The notes below the pieces were generated by a model. It had not been told where the DNA came from. It made no database searches and worked only from the letters and a program-made list of their open reading frames with translations. Shown here in pieces: positions 35,070 to 47,900 of a stretch of DNA of 64,000 nucleotides (within the stretch, counting starts at the first letter, position 1; every line of letters starts with the position of its first letter). Location of the stretch: positions 23,310,286 to 23,374,285 of the forward strand of contig SSBO01000012.1 in NCBI GenBank assembly GCA_005281725.1. The letters run 5' to 3'. The translations under genes were made by a program, and so were the position numbers. The stretch comes from Wuchereria bancrofti. Lineage: Eukaryota > Nematoda > Chromadorea > Rhabditida > Onchocercidae.

Positions 35070-36200
35070 CTGAAGTGATGTGATTAATGTCATGAAATCA
35101 ATGTACAAATCAATTACGTAAAGTATGCAACTATAAGGATTAAAATTAAAAGAGAAGTTCAAAGGTCAAGAGAATAAAACAGTTTAAATTGATAAGTGAA
35201 AGTGAACATGCTGAAGCATACAACAATGATTTTCATTATCACGAAATTTCTTAATGTTATCAAATTTAGCATAATTCAAAAGTAAGAGCAAAATTATAAA
35301 TTAATTTATCAATTATTTCAATCAATCATAAAATTAATTATATTTTCAAAATTTAATGACCAATTTAGCACTAAAGAAGGCTATGACATTCTAATCAACG
35401 ATTAGATATGATAAGCTGATTAAATAATTGATTTTATGGTTGAAAGTTATCATATGGACTGGATTTATAACGATGCGAATTATTTTTTATTATTAACAAT
35501 TAAAAATAAATATGCAATTAAATTTGCTTTATTATTTTGAAAATGAACAAAAAAAAATGAGTTAAATCATTTGATGAAATTTAGGAAATTTTTTAGATTA
35601 TTTTATTTCATTTAAAATTTTCTTTTTTTTCTATTCTAAATAATATTGAATGGAACAAATTTGTTTTATAAAAATCTTTCAAAATTTATATTTATTACTT
35701 TAAGAAAAGACTAACAAATTTTTTTTATTATCACAAATCAATGTATTTCTCTCCTACAAAACTTTTAAATATCATCCAATAATTTTATAAAATATGATAA
35801 TAATTAATAATAACAATTTCAAGAAAAAAGAAATATTTTGAAAAAAAAGGAAAAAAAAACTTTTATCGATTATTTGCAATAAAATTTTTTCATTTGATAT
35901 TATAATATTATAGAATCAGTGCTAAATGTTTTTTTTTTTTATTTGAAAGAATCATTTATTCAATTTTAATTCTTTCTTCCATTAAATATTCATTCAATTT
36001 ATTGTTATTTTTTTTTTTCAATTCTTTACTTTCTCGCTTTATTTTCTTTCAAATCTTATTCACTCATTGCATTGTTAGAATTTCAAAATTTTTTAAATAT
36101 CAAAAAAATTTATAACAAAAAGGTAAACATTTTTTTTTTATTAAAAAAAAAAATTTATATTTCCTTCTTTTTTTTTTTTTTTTGATTTTTTTTTCAAAGG

Positions 36201-36284
36201 TTAAATACAATTTTTGCAAGTATCGGAATAGCCGCAAGGGAAAATAATTCCGTGTAGCACGTTTCTATTATTATCGGTGGTGAC
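36201..36284 (-). CDS. Candidate orphan terminal exon in a G+C-richer islet (low confidence)
   Basis: On the minus strand, after the acceptor CGGTTAG, 27 codons read VTTDNNRNVLHGIIFPCGYS, then DTCKNCI and TAA. The three cysteines and the raised G+C content in an otherwise featureless region attract attention. The plus strand also offers an open segment (LNTIFASIGIAARENNSV then TAG) after a TTTTCAAAG acceptor, so the strand is undecided. It could also be a non-coding conserved element. Confidence 0.25.
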   Translation of the reverse strand, partial: VTTDNNRNVLHGIIFPCGYSDTCKNCI

Positions 36285-36584
36285 CTAACCGTACTACCGC
36301 AACAAAAAAAAAAAAAAAAGAAAAATAAATTTTAGAAGAAAAGAAAGAATGTGATCAAATTTTTCGAAACGTTTGATAAAATGTTGAAGAAAAAAAAAAA
36401 AAAAAAAAAAAATTCATTATTTCTACTTTTCTATCAGTAATTTTCATATTTACAACTCTCAGACATTAGAAACTGTCAAATTTATCCCGTAGTGATGCAT
36501 CATATTTTGTAAATTTCAATTTTTCATTATTTCATTTCAAATAAAAATATGAAGAAAGTAAGAAGGAATGACTAAAGATAATTA

Positions 36585-37260
36585 ATAATAATAATAATAG
36601 TAATAATAATATTAATAGTAATAATAACAGTAAGAGCAAAAATAACAAACAATAAGAGTCACAGTAGCAACAACAATGACATTAATAATAACAATTAACA
36701 GCAATAATGACAACAATAAAAACAACAATAATAGCTAGTGAGAATAATAAATAATGATATCAATAACAACACTAATGACAATGATAGCAATAACAATGAC
36801 ATTATTAACAACAGTAACACCAATTAACAGCAGTAATGGTAACAATGACATTAATAACAATAAATAATAATACTAACATTAATAGCAGTAGTAATGACAA
36901 TAATAGCAATAACAATGACATTATTAACAACAATAACACCAATTAACAGCAGTAATGGTAACAATGACATCAATAACAATTAATAATACTAACATCAATA
37001 GCAGTAGTAATGACAATAATAGCAATAACAATGACATTATTAACAACAGTAACACCAATTAACAGCAGTAATGGTAACAATGACATCAATAACAATAAAT
37101 AATAATACTAACGTCAATAGCAGTAGTAATGACAATAATAGCAACAACAATAGCAACATTTTCAACAACAAGAACAAGAGCAACAACAATAATAACAAAA
37201 GCAACAACAATAACAATATGAGTGACAACAAAAACAACAGTGACAAGAATAGCAAAATGA
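36585..37260. repeat. AAT/AAC/GAC triplet-like array with a 118-bp higher-order period
   Basis: The tract is made of AAT, AAC, AGC and GAC-type triplets. Within it the phrase AGCAATAACAATGAC recurs at 36786, 36904 and 37021, showing a tandem higher-order unit of 117-118 bp with about three near-identical copies. Plus-strand translation gives Asn-rich sequence and minus-strand translation Leu/Val-rich sequence; both are repeat products. Confidence 0.85.
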
Positions 37261-40200
37261 AAAATGTGATGTGAATGCGATGAAAAAAAAAAAAAAAAAA
37301 CAAGAAAAATCTCAATCGAAAAATTCCTTGTCACCAAAACTGGAAAACCCGTAATTGGATGGAAGTTTACAATTTTGTTCTGAGTAAGGACAAAATCACC
37401 ATTTCCTTTTATTTTTAGACCTTCTCGATGGTAGAACAATTTTCCCTTACAGTTTTTACTTTTAGCTTTTTCATTTTATTTCGTTTGTTTTAAATCATCA
37501 TTTAATAACAACAACAATAACAATAACAAAAGTGATAAAACGAGAAGTAAATTTTATGCTTTTAATTTTACATTTTATCTATTAATTCATATTAGCATTA
37601 AATTTTTAGTTTAAATTTCAAAAAAAAAAAGAAAAAATCCAATTAAAATATTTCATTACAATTTTGAAAATTACTAGATAGTGTAGAAATATCATGTGAA
37701 ATTTCATATAAGTTAAAAGAATTTTATAAATGACATAAATTAATTGTTTTGATTAATTAATTAATTAATTAATTAAGGCCTAAATTATTTAGCATTTCCT
37801 CTAGCAGTAGATGTATCAACCTATTTTACTGGTAAATTTCAAATAAATTATCTTTTGAGTAAAATAATTGTAAAATTTGTTTATTTCAAATATTTCATCA
37901 AAAAGAAAAAAGATGCACCAATCATCATTTTATTTCAAGTTTAATTTTTTTAAACTAACATTTTCAACTTATCAAATTAATGTATTATTTTATTTTTGCT
38001 TTTTACCATACTGTATGTTTTGTCATTTCAAATAACTCTTACAATAAACGAAAGTAACTGAAATTATTTTGCTTATTTAACTGAAATATTAATTAACTTT
38101 AAATTTAAAAAATATTAATTAAAAATTAATTCTTAGATATAAATGAGGTTAAATGTCATTCATTTAATTTATATGTTCACAAAAAATTCAAAAATGTATA
38201 AATATCATTTTATAAATATCCAAAAAAGATTTTCCTTCATCTTTTTTTATTTTTTCAACTTTTAATTTATACTTCCTAACGAATTTTATTTTGTTGAAAA
38301 TGATAATTAATTTGTAACTTGTAATCAGTTTATTTTAAAATGTTTCGTTTTCTTCTTTTTTTTGTACTTTTTTTTGTGACTCTTTAAAAGCATTCATAAT
38401 AAATGCTAATTAATTTTAATTAAAACATTAAATTCTTCGTATTCATTTCATTGTTGCAATGTAATTTATTCGCTAACAATGGTCACTGATATTAAACTTT
38501 TCAAATTTTATCTTAAAATTAGCCATATCATACATTAATGATAAGAAAAAAGAAAAAAAAAAGAAAGGTAAAAAAATAAGGAAAAAAAAGATTGAAAGAA
38601 AATTTTATCCTATTCAAAACAATTAATGAAGAAGTAAATATGTTTGGGATGTTAGTAATTTTTATTAATTATTAAAATTACTAATTAGTAGAAAAATAGC
38701 AAAGGTATTATTAATTAATAAACATTAAAATTAATGTTATCTATTTTCGCAGTACAATAAAGTTAAAGTTTTATTTGCATCGCTTTTACAATAAAGTTAA
38801 AATTTTATTTGCATCGCCCTTTTCTTACAATTTTTTCTTTGACATCGACAATGCTTAGTGATATTTTTCAAACAGTTTTTTTTTTTTTAAAAAAAAAAAT
38901 TTGTTGCAATATTTTTTTAAATTAACTTTCAAGATTTTCTTTTTTCCTCGCATTCGCATTACATTTTCTTTTAAATTAATTTTTTTTTTCAAAATTACTT
39001 AACAATCATTGATTTTTTTGACGTCATACTGAAAATATATCATCTATATAACTCATCAAAAATGAAATTTTAATATTTTACTTAATCTTCAACAGTTTTA
39101 AATTTAAATCAAAGAAAAAAAGTTATTATAAGCGTATAACTCACATTATCACTTGTTTTGTTTTGTTTTTATTTTTTCAATTTGCAACTCTTTTTCATAC
39201 TTTCATTAATTTTGCAAATGTTTAAATCAAAAAATTTATTCCTATAAAAAAATTTTAATACAATTAAAAGAAATATTTTTCTGATTTATTTTACCAAAAT
39301 TTAATTTTGCACAATGAAAGATACATTTTGTGTTTTATTTTGATAATTTTGATTCAAATAAATGATAACTTACTTCATTTAAAATATTAAAATAAATATT
39401 TTTTTTTTTGAACAAATAAATTAATATAAAACTTTAAAGTGCTAAACACATTATCAATAACCAATTAACAAATATCAAACAATATAAATTGATTGAAATT
39501 TTTTCCAAAAAGAAAAATCGGAAATATTCGAAATTATAAATTCTTTTTTCAAAATCATAAAATATTCAAAATTATAAATTGAAAATTATAAAACCTTTTC
39601 CTAAGCATTGCTCCGGTTAACTGTCACCTGAATTGCTTCTATTCATTCCTAAATAATTCATCAAAATTGGATTAAATTTTTTTTTTTCTTTCATAAATTT
39701 GAATAATATCACCCATAAATGTAACTTAGCTTTCCAAAACTCTAACAAATAAATCTAATAAGCTTATTTTGTGCTAATTAATTCAATTTAATTGCTAGAT
39801 GCTAAGAAAAACCTTAGTATTTTCTTTTGTTTACCCATATTCTTTGATTATTGTCATATTTCTTGCTTTAAAAAAAGATTTCAAAATTTTATCTGAAAAC
39901 TAGATTTTGCTTGTTTTTCAAATTATGCATCCAGCAAATAGTTTGAGAATTTAAAGCAAAAATTTTAAGGCTTAAAAGTGCTTTATTTATTGACAGCAGT
40001 AAATCAATAATTGAAAAGAGTTAGTAAAAAGATAAAATTTAAAAATATAATATGAATTATTAAACCAAGATTTTTCATGAAATGAAGAAAAAATTCAAAA
40101 TTACAGAGTAAAGAACCAAAGATTTTTGCGTTTTCATTTTTTAAATTTAATGTTAGTCATTTATTTAATTAAAAATACGCAATTTAATTTAATGTATTTC

Positions 40201-43200
40201 AAAAAGCATTTTAATCATAAAAAAAAACAACAATTCAACTTAATTTTTACCTTATTAAACGGCAGTGAATCATAATGATTAGTAACAGAAATAAATTTGC
40301 ATAATTGATCCAATTTAACTTTTGAACTGTGAATTTCGTCGTAGTTTAAATTAAATTTATCTTAAAAACTATTACAATTTCAACAAGGTAATTTCAATAA
40401 ATTGTTACTGTATCAGTTGGTAATTATTTCAATAATATCAAATTTAAAATTCAAAAAACAAGAGAAAACAATGGAAGTAGAAGAGAAAAAAACAAGTACT
40501 TATTGAGATATTATTATATATGCTATAATCTATTTTTATTTTATTTTAATTTGCGTAAGAAATTTATAAAATTATTCAATTTCATAACCTGTTTACATTC
40601 TTCCTTTCATCTTTTCTTTCCTTCTTTCTTTTTTTTTTTTCATTTTTGAACTAACAATATTCTTTGATAAATGAATTTTTTCTATTTTTTAATTCTTCTT
40701 TTTATTTTTTATTTTTTTTTTTTTTTAAATGAATTAGAATATTTCTATAGGGTATTACTATTGAGACAATATTAGCACCATTTATTCATTCCTTTTATAT
40801 GTGCCGAAAAATTTTCAATTTAAAAAAAAAAAAAAAAAAAAAACTTTAGGAAAATTTTACGAAGTAGAAGAAGAATGAATGAAAGAGAGAGAGGGAGAGA
40901 GAGAGAGAGAAAAGAGAAGAAGAACCGGTATACTATAGATGTAGAAAGCACTTCAAATCTCTTTTATTAACAAGCATTTATAATTATCAACTAGCACTTC
41001 GTTTGAATTCTTTTTCTTTTTTATTTGTTTATTTTTTTCTTCTTGCTATGTTGACAATGTCATTGTCACATCGTTTTGATGATAATATATTCCTCTCTCT
41101 CTTTCTCTCTCTCCCTCTCTTAGCTAATTTAATAATTTTTATCTATCAGTTAATCATTGCTTCCTTTTTTTTTTTATCATAATTATTTCATAAATCCACA
41201 ATCATTGCATTATTAGATGATAATCAAATTGATAATTTTTTTTTTTCTTTGCATTAATTTGTTTGATTCATTTATCTCAGCTAAATAATTTGTTACAGCC
41301 AGTAATTTTGTTATTTAAAGAAGCTATTGTTTAATTTTTAAAAATTTAAAATTTCCTTTTGCATTATTATGATTTTCTCACTATCATATTTGCTAATAGT
41401 GTATTATCACTATATTTGTTTATTTATTTGATTGTTTATTATCATTATTATTACTATATTATTATTGCTACTATTATTATTATTACTTGCTATTATTATA
41501 TGGTTATCACATTATCACTATTATCATAGCTATTATTATTATTGTATTAATAATATTTTCGCCCTGTATTAGTTATTAAATCATATTGAAATGATTTTAT
41601 ATTAATTAAAATTGCTAATAAGTTCGTTATTTTGATAACCTTATCACATACACTTATAAAAAATGAATGTAATCAGTGTTCACATTCAATGACAAAAATA
41701 AAATTTTTCTCATTAAAAATAACTTTTATCAAAAGTTTTTCATTTATAAGAAAGATTTATTCAAATTGTTTTCGTATTTCCAAAACAAATATGAATATCA
41801 ATCATGAATGAATATCAATGTACTGTCAGTTTATTTTTAAAAAATCTTACTGTAGTTTTTAAAATAAAATAAAGTTTCAAAATAAAATCATCCCAATACA
41901 TTCATTTTTTTTTTTTTTTTTTAAAGCTTATTTATTTATCTCCATAAAATTACAATTGCTAAGAAAGAAAAAAAAAAAAAAAGAAGCGAGAGAACAGGTT
42001 TAATGTGAAGTACAAAATTAGCAATAAACTTGAATTGAATCGAATATTTAAACGAAGATATCTAAGCATTTTCTTTAAAATGTTTTAAGTGATATTTTCA
42101 AGTTTTTCAAATAAAAGAAAAATTTTAAATCAAAAAAAAAAAAAAAAAACGAACTTAATTACATTTAAATTTCTTTTACAGTTATTACTGTAGTTTGTAA
42201 CTCTTATCACTAAGATTATTTGATTATTTTTTTAATGATAAGCTGTTTGTTTCTTTTTTTTTAAAGATTAGATAAATCTATAAAATAAATGTTACTAGTT
42301 TTATAAATTATACCAATTATGAAAGAGAATTTCAGTGAACTGTTCAATTAGCGCAAATTTTTTTTTTTAATCATTTGAGGCTTTCTTGATCATATCACTA
42401 TTATCAGTAAATTATCTATAAAGATGATTAGAATTATTAACAAAATAGTAATAAGGTCACAGAAGTAAGTCAGATCATTTTAATTTCATTAATGATAATT
42501 GCCTTTTTTTTTCATAAACACCTTTGATATCAATAATCATTAAAGCATTTATGTTTATCAATAATTATTATCAATTGTTACTTTAAGCAATTTTGTTATC
42601 AACAATTACTATCAGTGTAAGTAAATTTACTCATGATATTTTTATCATAGATTAGCATAAAATATTTCATTAAAAAAAACTAAATTACTAATTCTCCTGC
42701 TTTTATTATTACTGATACTATTTGTATTTCTTACAAATATCTTTTAGTGCTTATTTTGATTTACAACAAAATATTCAATAAGTAAAATTCATTAAATTAA
42801 ACAATCAAATTTGTTTTAATTTTATTAATGGTAATTGCCATTTTTTTTTTGATTGATTGGTTCAATTCAAATTTAATTCAAAAAAATGATTTAAAATTCA
42901 AAAAAACCAAAACATTTATCCTTTCATAATTTTTATTTATAACAAATATAGTTTGAATTAGGATTAAATTCTAAGAAATTTGTTTTTTAAAAAATGAATT
43001 AGAATGAAAGTTAATGCATTTTCAATGATTTCAATTTGATATATTTCTCGAATTGTTGCAATATCATTTCGATAACATTATCACATCTTGTAAATTAACC
43101 ATTTCAAAAGCAATTTTAATAATTTTAATTGTTAAATTAGTGTACCAGTAATTTTTACTCCAAGTATACGATTAGGTTATCAATAAAATTTTTTTTTTAA

Positions 43201-44984
43201 ATATGAAATTTATTGTATTATTCCTAATTTTCACTCATTTGTTCCATTTAAAATTATATCGCAACTGATATCGTTTTTTTTTTTTTGTTCATCTTTTTTT
43301 TTTTAAATTCATTTGTAAAAAAAAATGTAGAAAATCGGGAAAAAAAGAAAACAAAAAAAAAACAGAAAAAAACAGAAATGTAAGTCAATTGCGCTGACTG
43401 ATTGTAACGAACATCGATTCGATTATTTCATTAAAACTTAAAATTTATCAAAAGAAGAAATATGATAGAAATACTAATTTTAGAATGGCAAAGTGTCTTT
43501 TTTTCATTTTATTTAAATGCACAAATTTCGTTTGTAAATTTGAAATGATTAATATGATTTAATAAATTTCGAAAAATAAACGAAACTTTTTCTTTTTTTT
43601 TTTTGATACACATTTACTACATGCAATGATAATAATACAGAAAATGTCATTTATTATTACTATCACCACTAATCTTTTATCACTTAAATAAATTATCTAA
43701 CACTTTTTTTAGAATTATTTATTTATGAGTAATTATCATATTTAACATAGTTAGTATTTCTCTTACAAAAAAAAAAAAATAATACAATCAAAATTTAAAA
43801 TCATTTTTCAATTTAATTTATATACATTATTCATCAAATTTTGCTCTTCTTAGTCATTATAAATGAATGCTTATTTTATTTTTATTTATTTTTTATTTTT
43901 TTGAAAGGGGGAGGTACCATTACGATATTATCTTATAAAAATTTGAAAATAACTGGAACATTGATGACGAATCATTTTTCAATAACACATTATTTCGAAT
44001 TATTTTCTTCCTATTTCATAAGCGTTACAATAATAATAATAATAATTGTTGTTGCTATAGCTGTTGTTGTTGTTATTATTATTGTTGTTGTTGTTGTTTT
44101 GTTGATATTGCTATTGTTATTGCTGTCGTTATTGTTTATCTTTTTTTTTTTAAAAAAAAAAAGAAAAAACAAAAAAAGAAAAGAAAAAAAAACATTCATT
44201 TTCTCGGATTTATATATCTATGTCACATCATTTTTCTTCTCTTTCTTTTTTTTTTTTTTACATCCATCTAACAACCAAACTATTAAAACGATAAAATTTT
44301 TTTCTTTTCATTAATCTTTTATTATTTATTCCTTTTCTTTCTTTTTTTTTTTTTTTTGCTTTTATTTTTATTAAAATTTGAATTTGCATCATTAAATTCA
44401 TCATTTTCATAGCATATTCATCTTTTATCATTTAAATAAATTGTTGGAAATTTCACAAGAAATTATTTCTTTCCCTTTTTTTTTCCGTGGTTTATATGAA
44501 TTATAATGCATATATATCTTCTTTAAATTTAGTTAAAATTTCATAAACTTATGTTTTTGATTTTGAAACTTATTTAATTAATTAAATTCTTGAAAAAAAA
44601 TCATTACATCATAACTACTATAAACTTTTCAAAATAACTCTTAAAATATTTAAATAATTATCATTCAAATCTTCCAATTACAATTTCTTTCCAAAATTTC
44701 TCACCATTATTTTTTTTTAAGAAAAAACTTTTAAAATCATTACTGTACAAAATGACAGTATGTTTTTCTTTCAAATATGTTTATCTTTAAAATTATTAGT
44801 CGTTCCTTTCAAATTTAAATTTAGCGGCAATGTAAACAAAAAGAAAAAAAAAAGGGCAATAATATTTTCTAATATATTTAATGAAATATTTCAAATTTTT
44901 TAAATTTTTGAAATATTTAACGAAAATTTTTTAGATGTATATGAAGTGCTAAAAAACAAAACAAAACAAGAATTATATTTCTCG

Positions 44985-47900
44985 ATGGTAGTGCCATTTG
45001 TATTACTTTTATCAACCACTGGAATGAATGATAGTGCTGTAAAGTTGAAAAAAAAAAGGCTTATCAAACATGTTGTCACCATATCAGTTATCACTAGCAT
45101 ATTATTTGCATTAATCATTGTTACTGGTATTATACTGATATTCAAATTACCACCAAACAATCAAAAATTTACTCTTAGCACAATTGACATATCACAAGAT
45201 CAAGGTTAGTTGATTAATTTATACCTGTAATTACCTGTAATTCCTTAGATTATACTTAATAAGCTGTAAATTGAAATAAGCTTAATGAGTAATCGTTAAA
45301 ATAATTTTTTGTTTTTGTTGTAATATTATAGTTAAATTTATTTAAAACATTTAAAATTTATTAATTAGTGAAAAAAAAAAGACTTTTTCCATAAATATTT
45401 TCATAAAAGTTACTTTTTTCCCTTTTTATTTCTCTTATTTATACGATAAATTGAAAGTTTAATTAATTAATTAATTAATTAATATATTAAAAATGCAAAT
45501 TAGTATTCTTTCAGAAAATTGGAAACATCAAGTGCATGCTGTTTTTGCAGTAAATTTAGCTGGTCCAAAAGAAACACGATTTAAGCGATCCGTCGAAAAT
45601 GTTAAAGTAATAAAATTTATATTAAAAAAAATATTCTTTAAAATAAATTCGAAATTTATTTAAAAAATTCATTTAAAATAAATTCTAAAATATAATTATA
45701 ATAATATATACTATACATTGATTGCTTTTTATGGTATAAATGCATCATACATTCATAATTTTAATCATTATCATAGAATATATTCTTATCATAATCATTT
45801 AGCACAATTTTAATCATTATCATAGAATATATTTTTATCATAATCATTTAGCACAATTTTAATCATTATCATAGAATATATTTTTATCATAATCATTTAG
45901 CACAATTTTAATCATTATCATAGAATATATTCTTATCATAACCATTTATCAGATATTCTTAATCATAATCATAAGATTAATTTATATAATAGATTACTTA
46001 GATTATAAATTAGTTTTACTTCATATTAATCATTAAATTAGGATTACTTATCATTAAAGACTTACTTATCATAGATGTAAATATTAATTTCATATCAGAA
46101 AATGAAACTTATCACAAAATTTTCGTCATCATTGCTTTGCATATCAATTCATTATAAAAATTGCTATTCTGTCTTAAAACTATTACTTTTCATTTCATTT
46201 TCTTGCCTTTTAATTTTTGGGTCATTAATATCTTTTTTAAAAAAATAAAAAGTGAATTTGAATGGGTAAAGGTCATGTTGCAGAAATACAAATTCTAACG
46301 AACAAAAAAAAAATTTCACTTAACATTGACCTTGGGATTAAATTTTCCAAAGTGTCATTTGGTTGAGAAAATTTTTAAAATTCTCATTACCAAAATGAAA
46401 CTAACATATTTATCGTTATTTATCAAATATATTTGTGTAAATAACATTGGAAAATTTCCGTTTCTTTTCTTGTTTACTAGTTGAAAAAAAAAAATGATAA
46501 CAACAATAATTGTTATTAATTGTACTGTATCAGTAAACCGGATATCACCAAAAAAAAAAAAAAATAATGAATTTTTAGCAAAAGCTACAAAAAAAAAAAA
46601 TTATGTCAATAAAAAAAAAAACGAAAATTTTGCTGGACAAGAAAAAAGTTGAGTAGAATTTGTGAGAAAATTAATTATTTCTTTACATATATTGTTAAAT
46701 TGGGAATGTTTGAAACTTTTCAAAACTTTTTAAAAATATCACTAATTATATCCAGTATTGTAAAAAATTAACAATTTATTTTTATTAATTTAATAAAAAT
46801 AATTTTTCTCGCAAAAACTAATAAATATTTGATAAATTTTAAATTTTATCATTTTAGTATTTCAATTTTTTTTTTTCTTTTTGTGAATTACAAATAAACG
46901 TAAAATGAAAATTAATTCCTGAAAGGCTAAATCAGTGATTGAAGATTGTTAAGTAAATTAGATTTGGTAATGATTAATGATTGTACTCTTTTTTTTTTTT
47001 TATCTCAAAAAACCTAAAATATCACGGAATCGATTATTTAATTTGATACGTGAAGTTACCGTATGATAGTGAGAAGCTAACGTAAGCGTAAATTACATTT
47101 ACGTAACAATTTTTCATTTTCATTTTCCATGCAATTTACTGCATTCTATATTTAAATTAGGTTAATTATTTTGATATTAATTACAAATGTATTCTGGTTT
47201 ATCATAAATTACATTACAACTTGAAATAATACATTAACTGACGTCAAATAATTTGAGGGAAGCGCAAAAATAATTTGAAGGAAGCGCAAAAATGTAATGA
47301 TCATCTGTTATTATTCAGCAATTATTTAAAAAATTATTATTTTTTCTTTCTTTTTTTTTTTCATTTTCTTCCTGTTACTTTTCTCATTTTCCGCTTCAAA
47401 AGATACACATTTTATTCGCTATTTAAAAAAAAAAAAAAAAAAATTCTTTGTACGAATTTTATAGCACATAAATTGATAGCATTAAAATTGGTAGCAGAAT
47501 TCATTTAGAAAAGGAAAAAGTAAATTTCATTTTTATTCAAATTTCACAGCATATATAAAATTGATGGCATAGAAATGGAAGTGCAACGTCTCTTTTTTTT
47601 TTTTTTTCATAAAAAAGAAAAATGTTCTAAAAATTTTGTTTACATTTCGTAGCATAAAATTAACAGTAGAATATTTTGAAAGAAAAAATGAATTGTAATT
47701 TTACTTAGATTTTGTAGCACAAAAATTGAAACCATTAGAAATTACAATTTTTTTTTTAGGAATTCTGATATCATTCAAATTTTATTGTTAATATTTTCAG
47801 ATCAATTTTTAATCAAATAATGGAAGTTTAATTTTATAAAATCATAAACTAAAGTTCAAGTTAGTTAAACTTTAAATAACTGTTAAAAAAGGTATTTCAA

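Larger units (their letters stand above)
34567..44934. other. Gene-poor 10-kb stretch dominated by homopolymers and simple repeats
   Basis: No gene could be built here. Contents: two exon-like minus-strand islets (34998-35069 and 36201-36284), an AAC/AAT/GAC tandem array (36585-37260), an unassigned coding-like patch open in both directions (about 37310-37430), (GA)n at about 40882-40913, (CT)n at about 41095-41120, an ATT/GTT array at about 44030-44140, and many A or T runs of 15-22 bases. The right end may hold upstream exons or the promoter of the VWA-like gene. Confidence 0.55.

Noticed and set aside
43841..44314. 157-codon hydrophobic frame
   Set aside because: Consists of ATT/GTT arrays and T runs; no acceptor or donor fits and no conserved motif is present.
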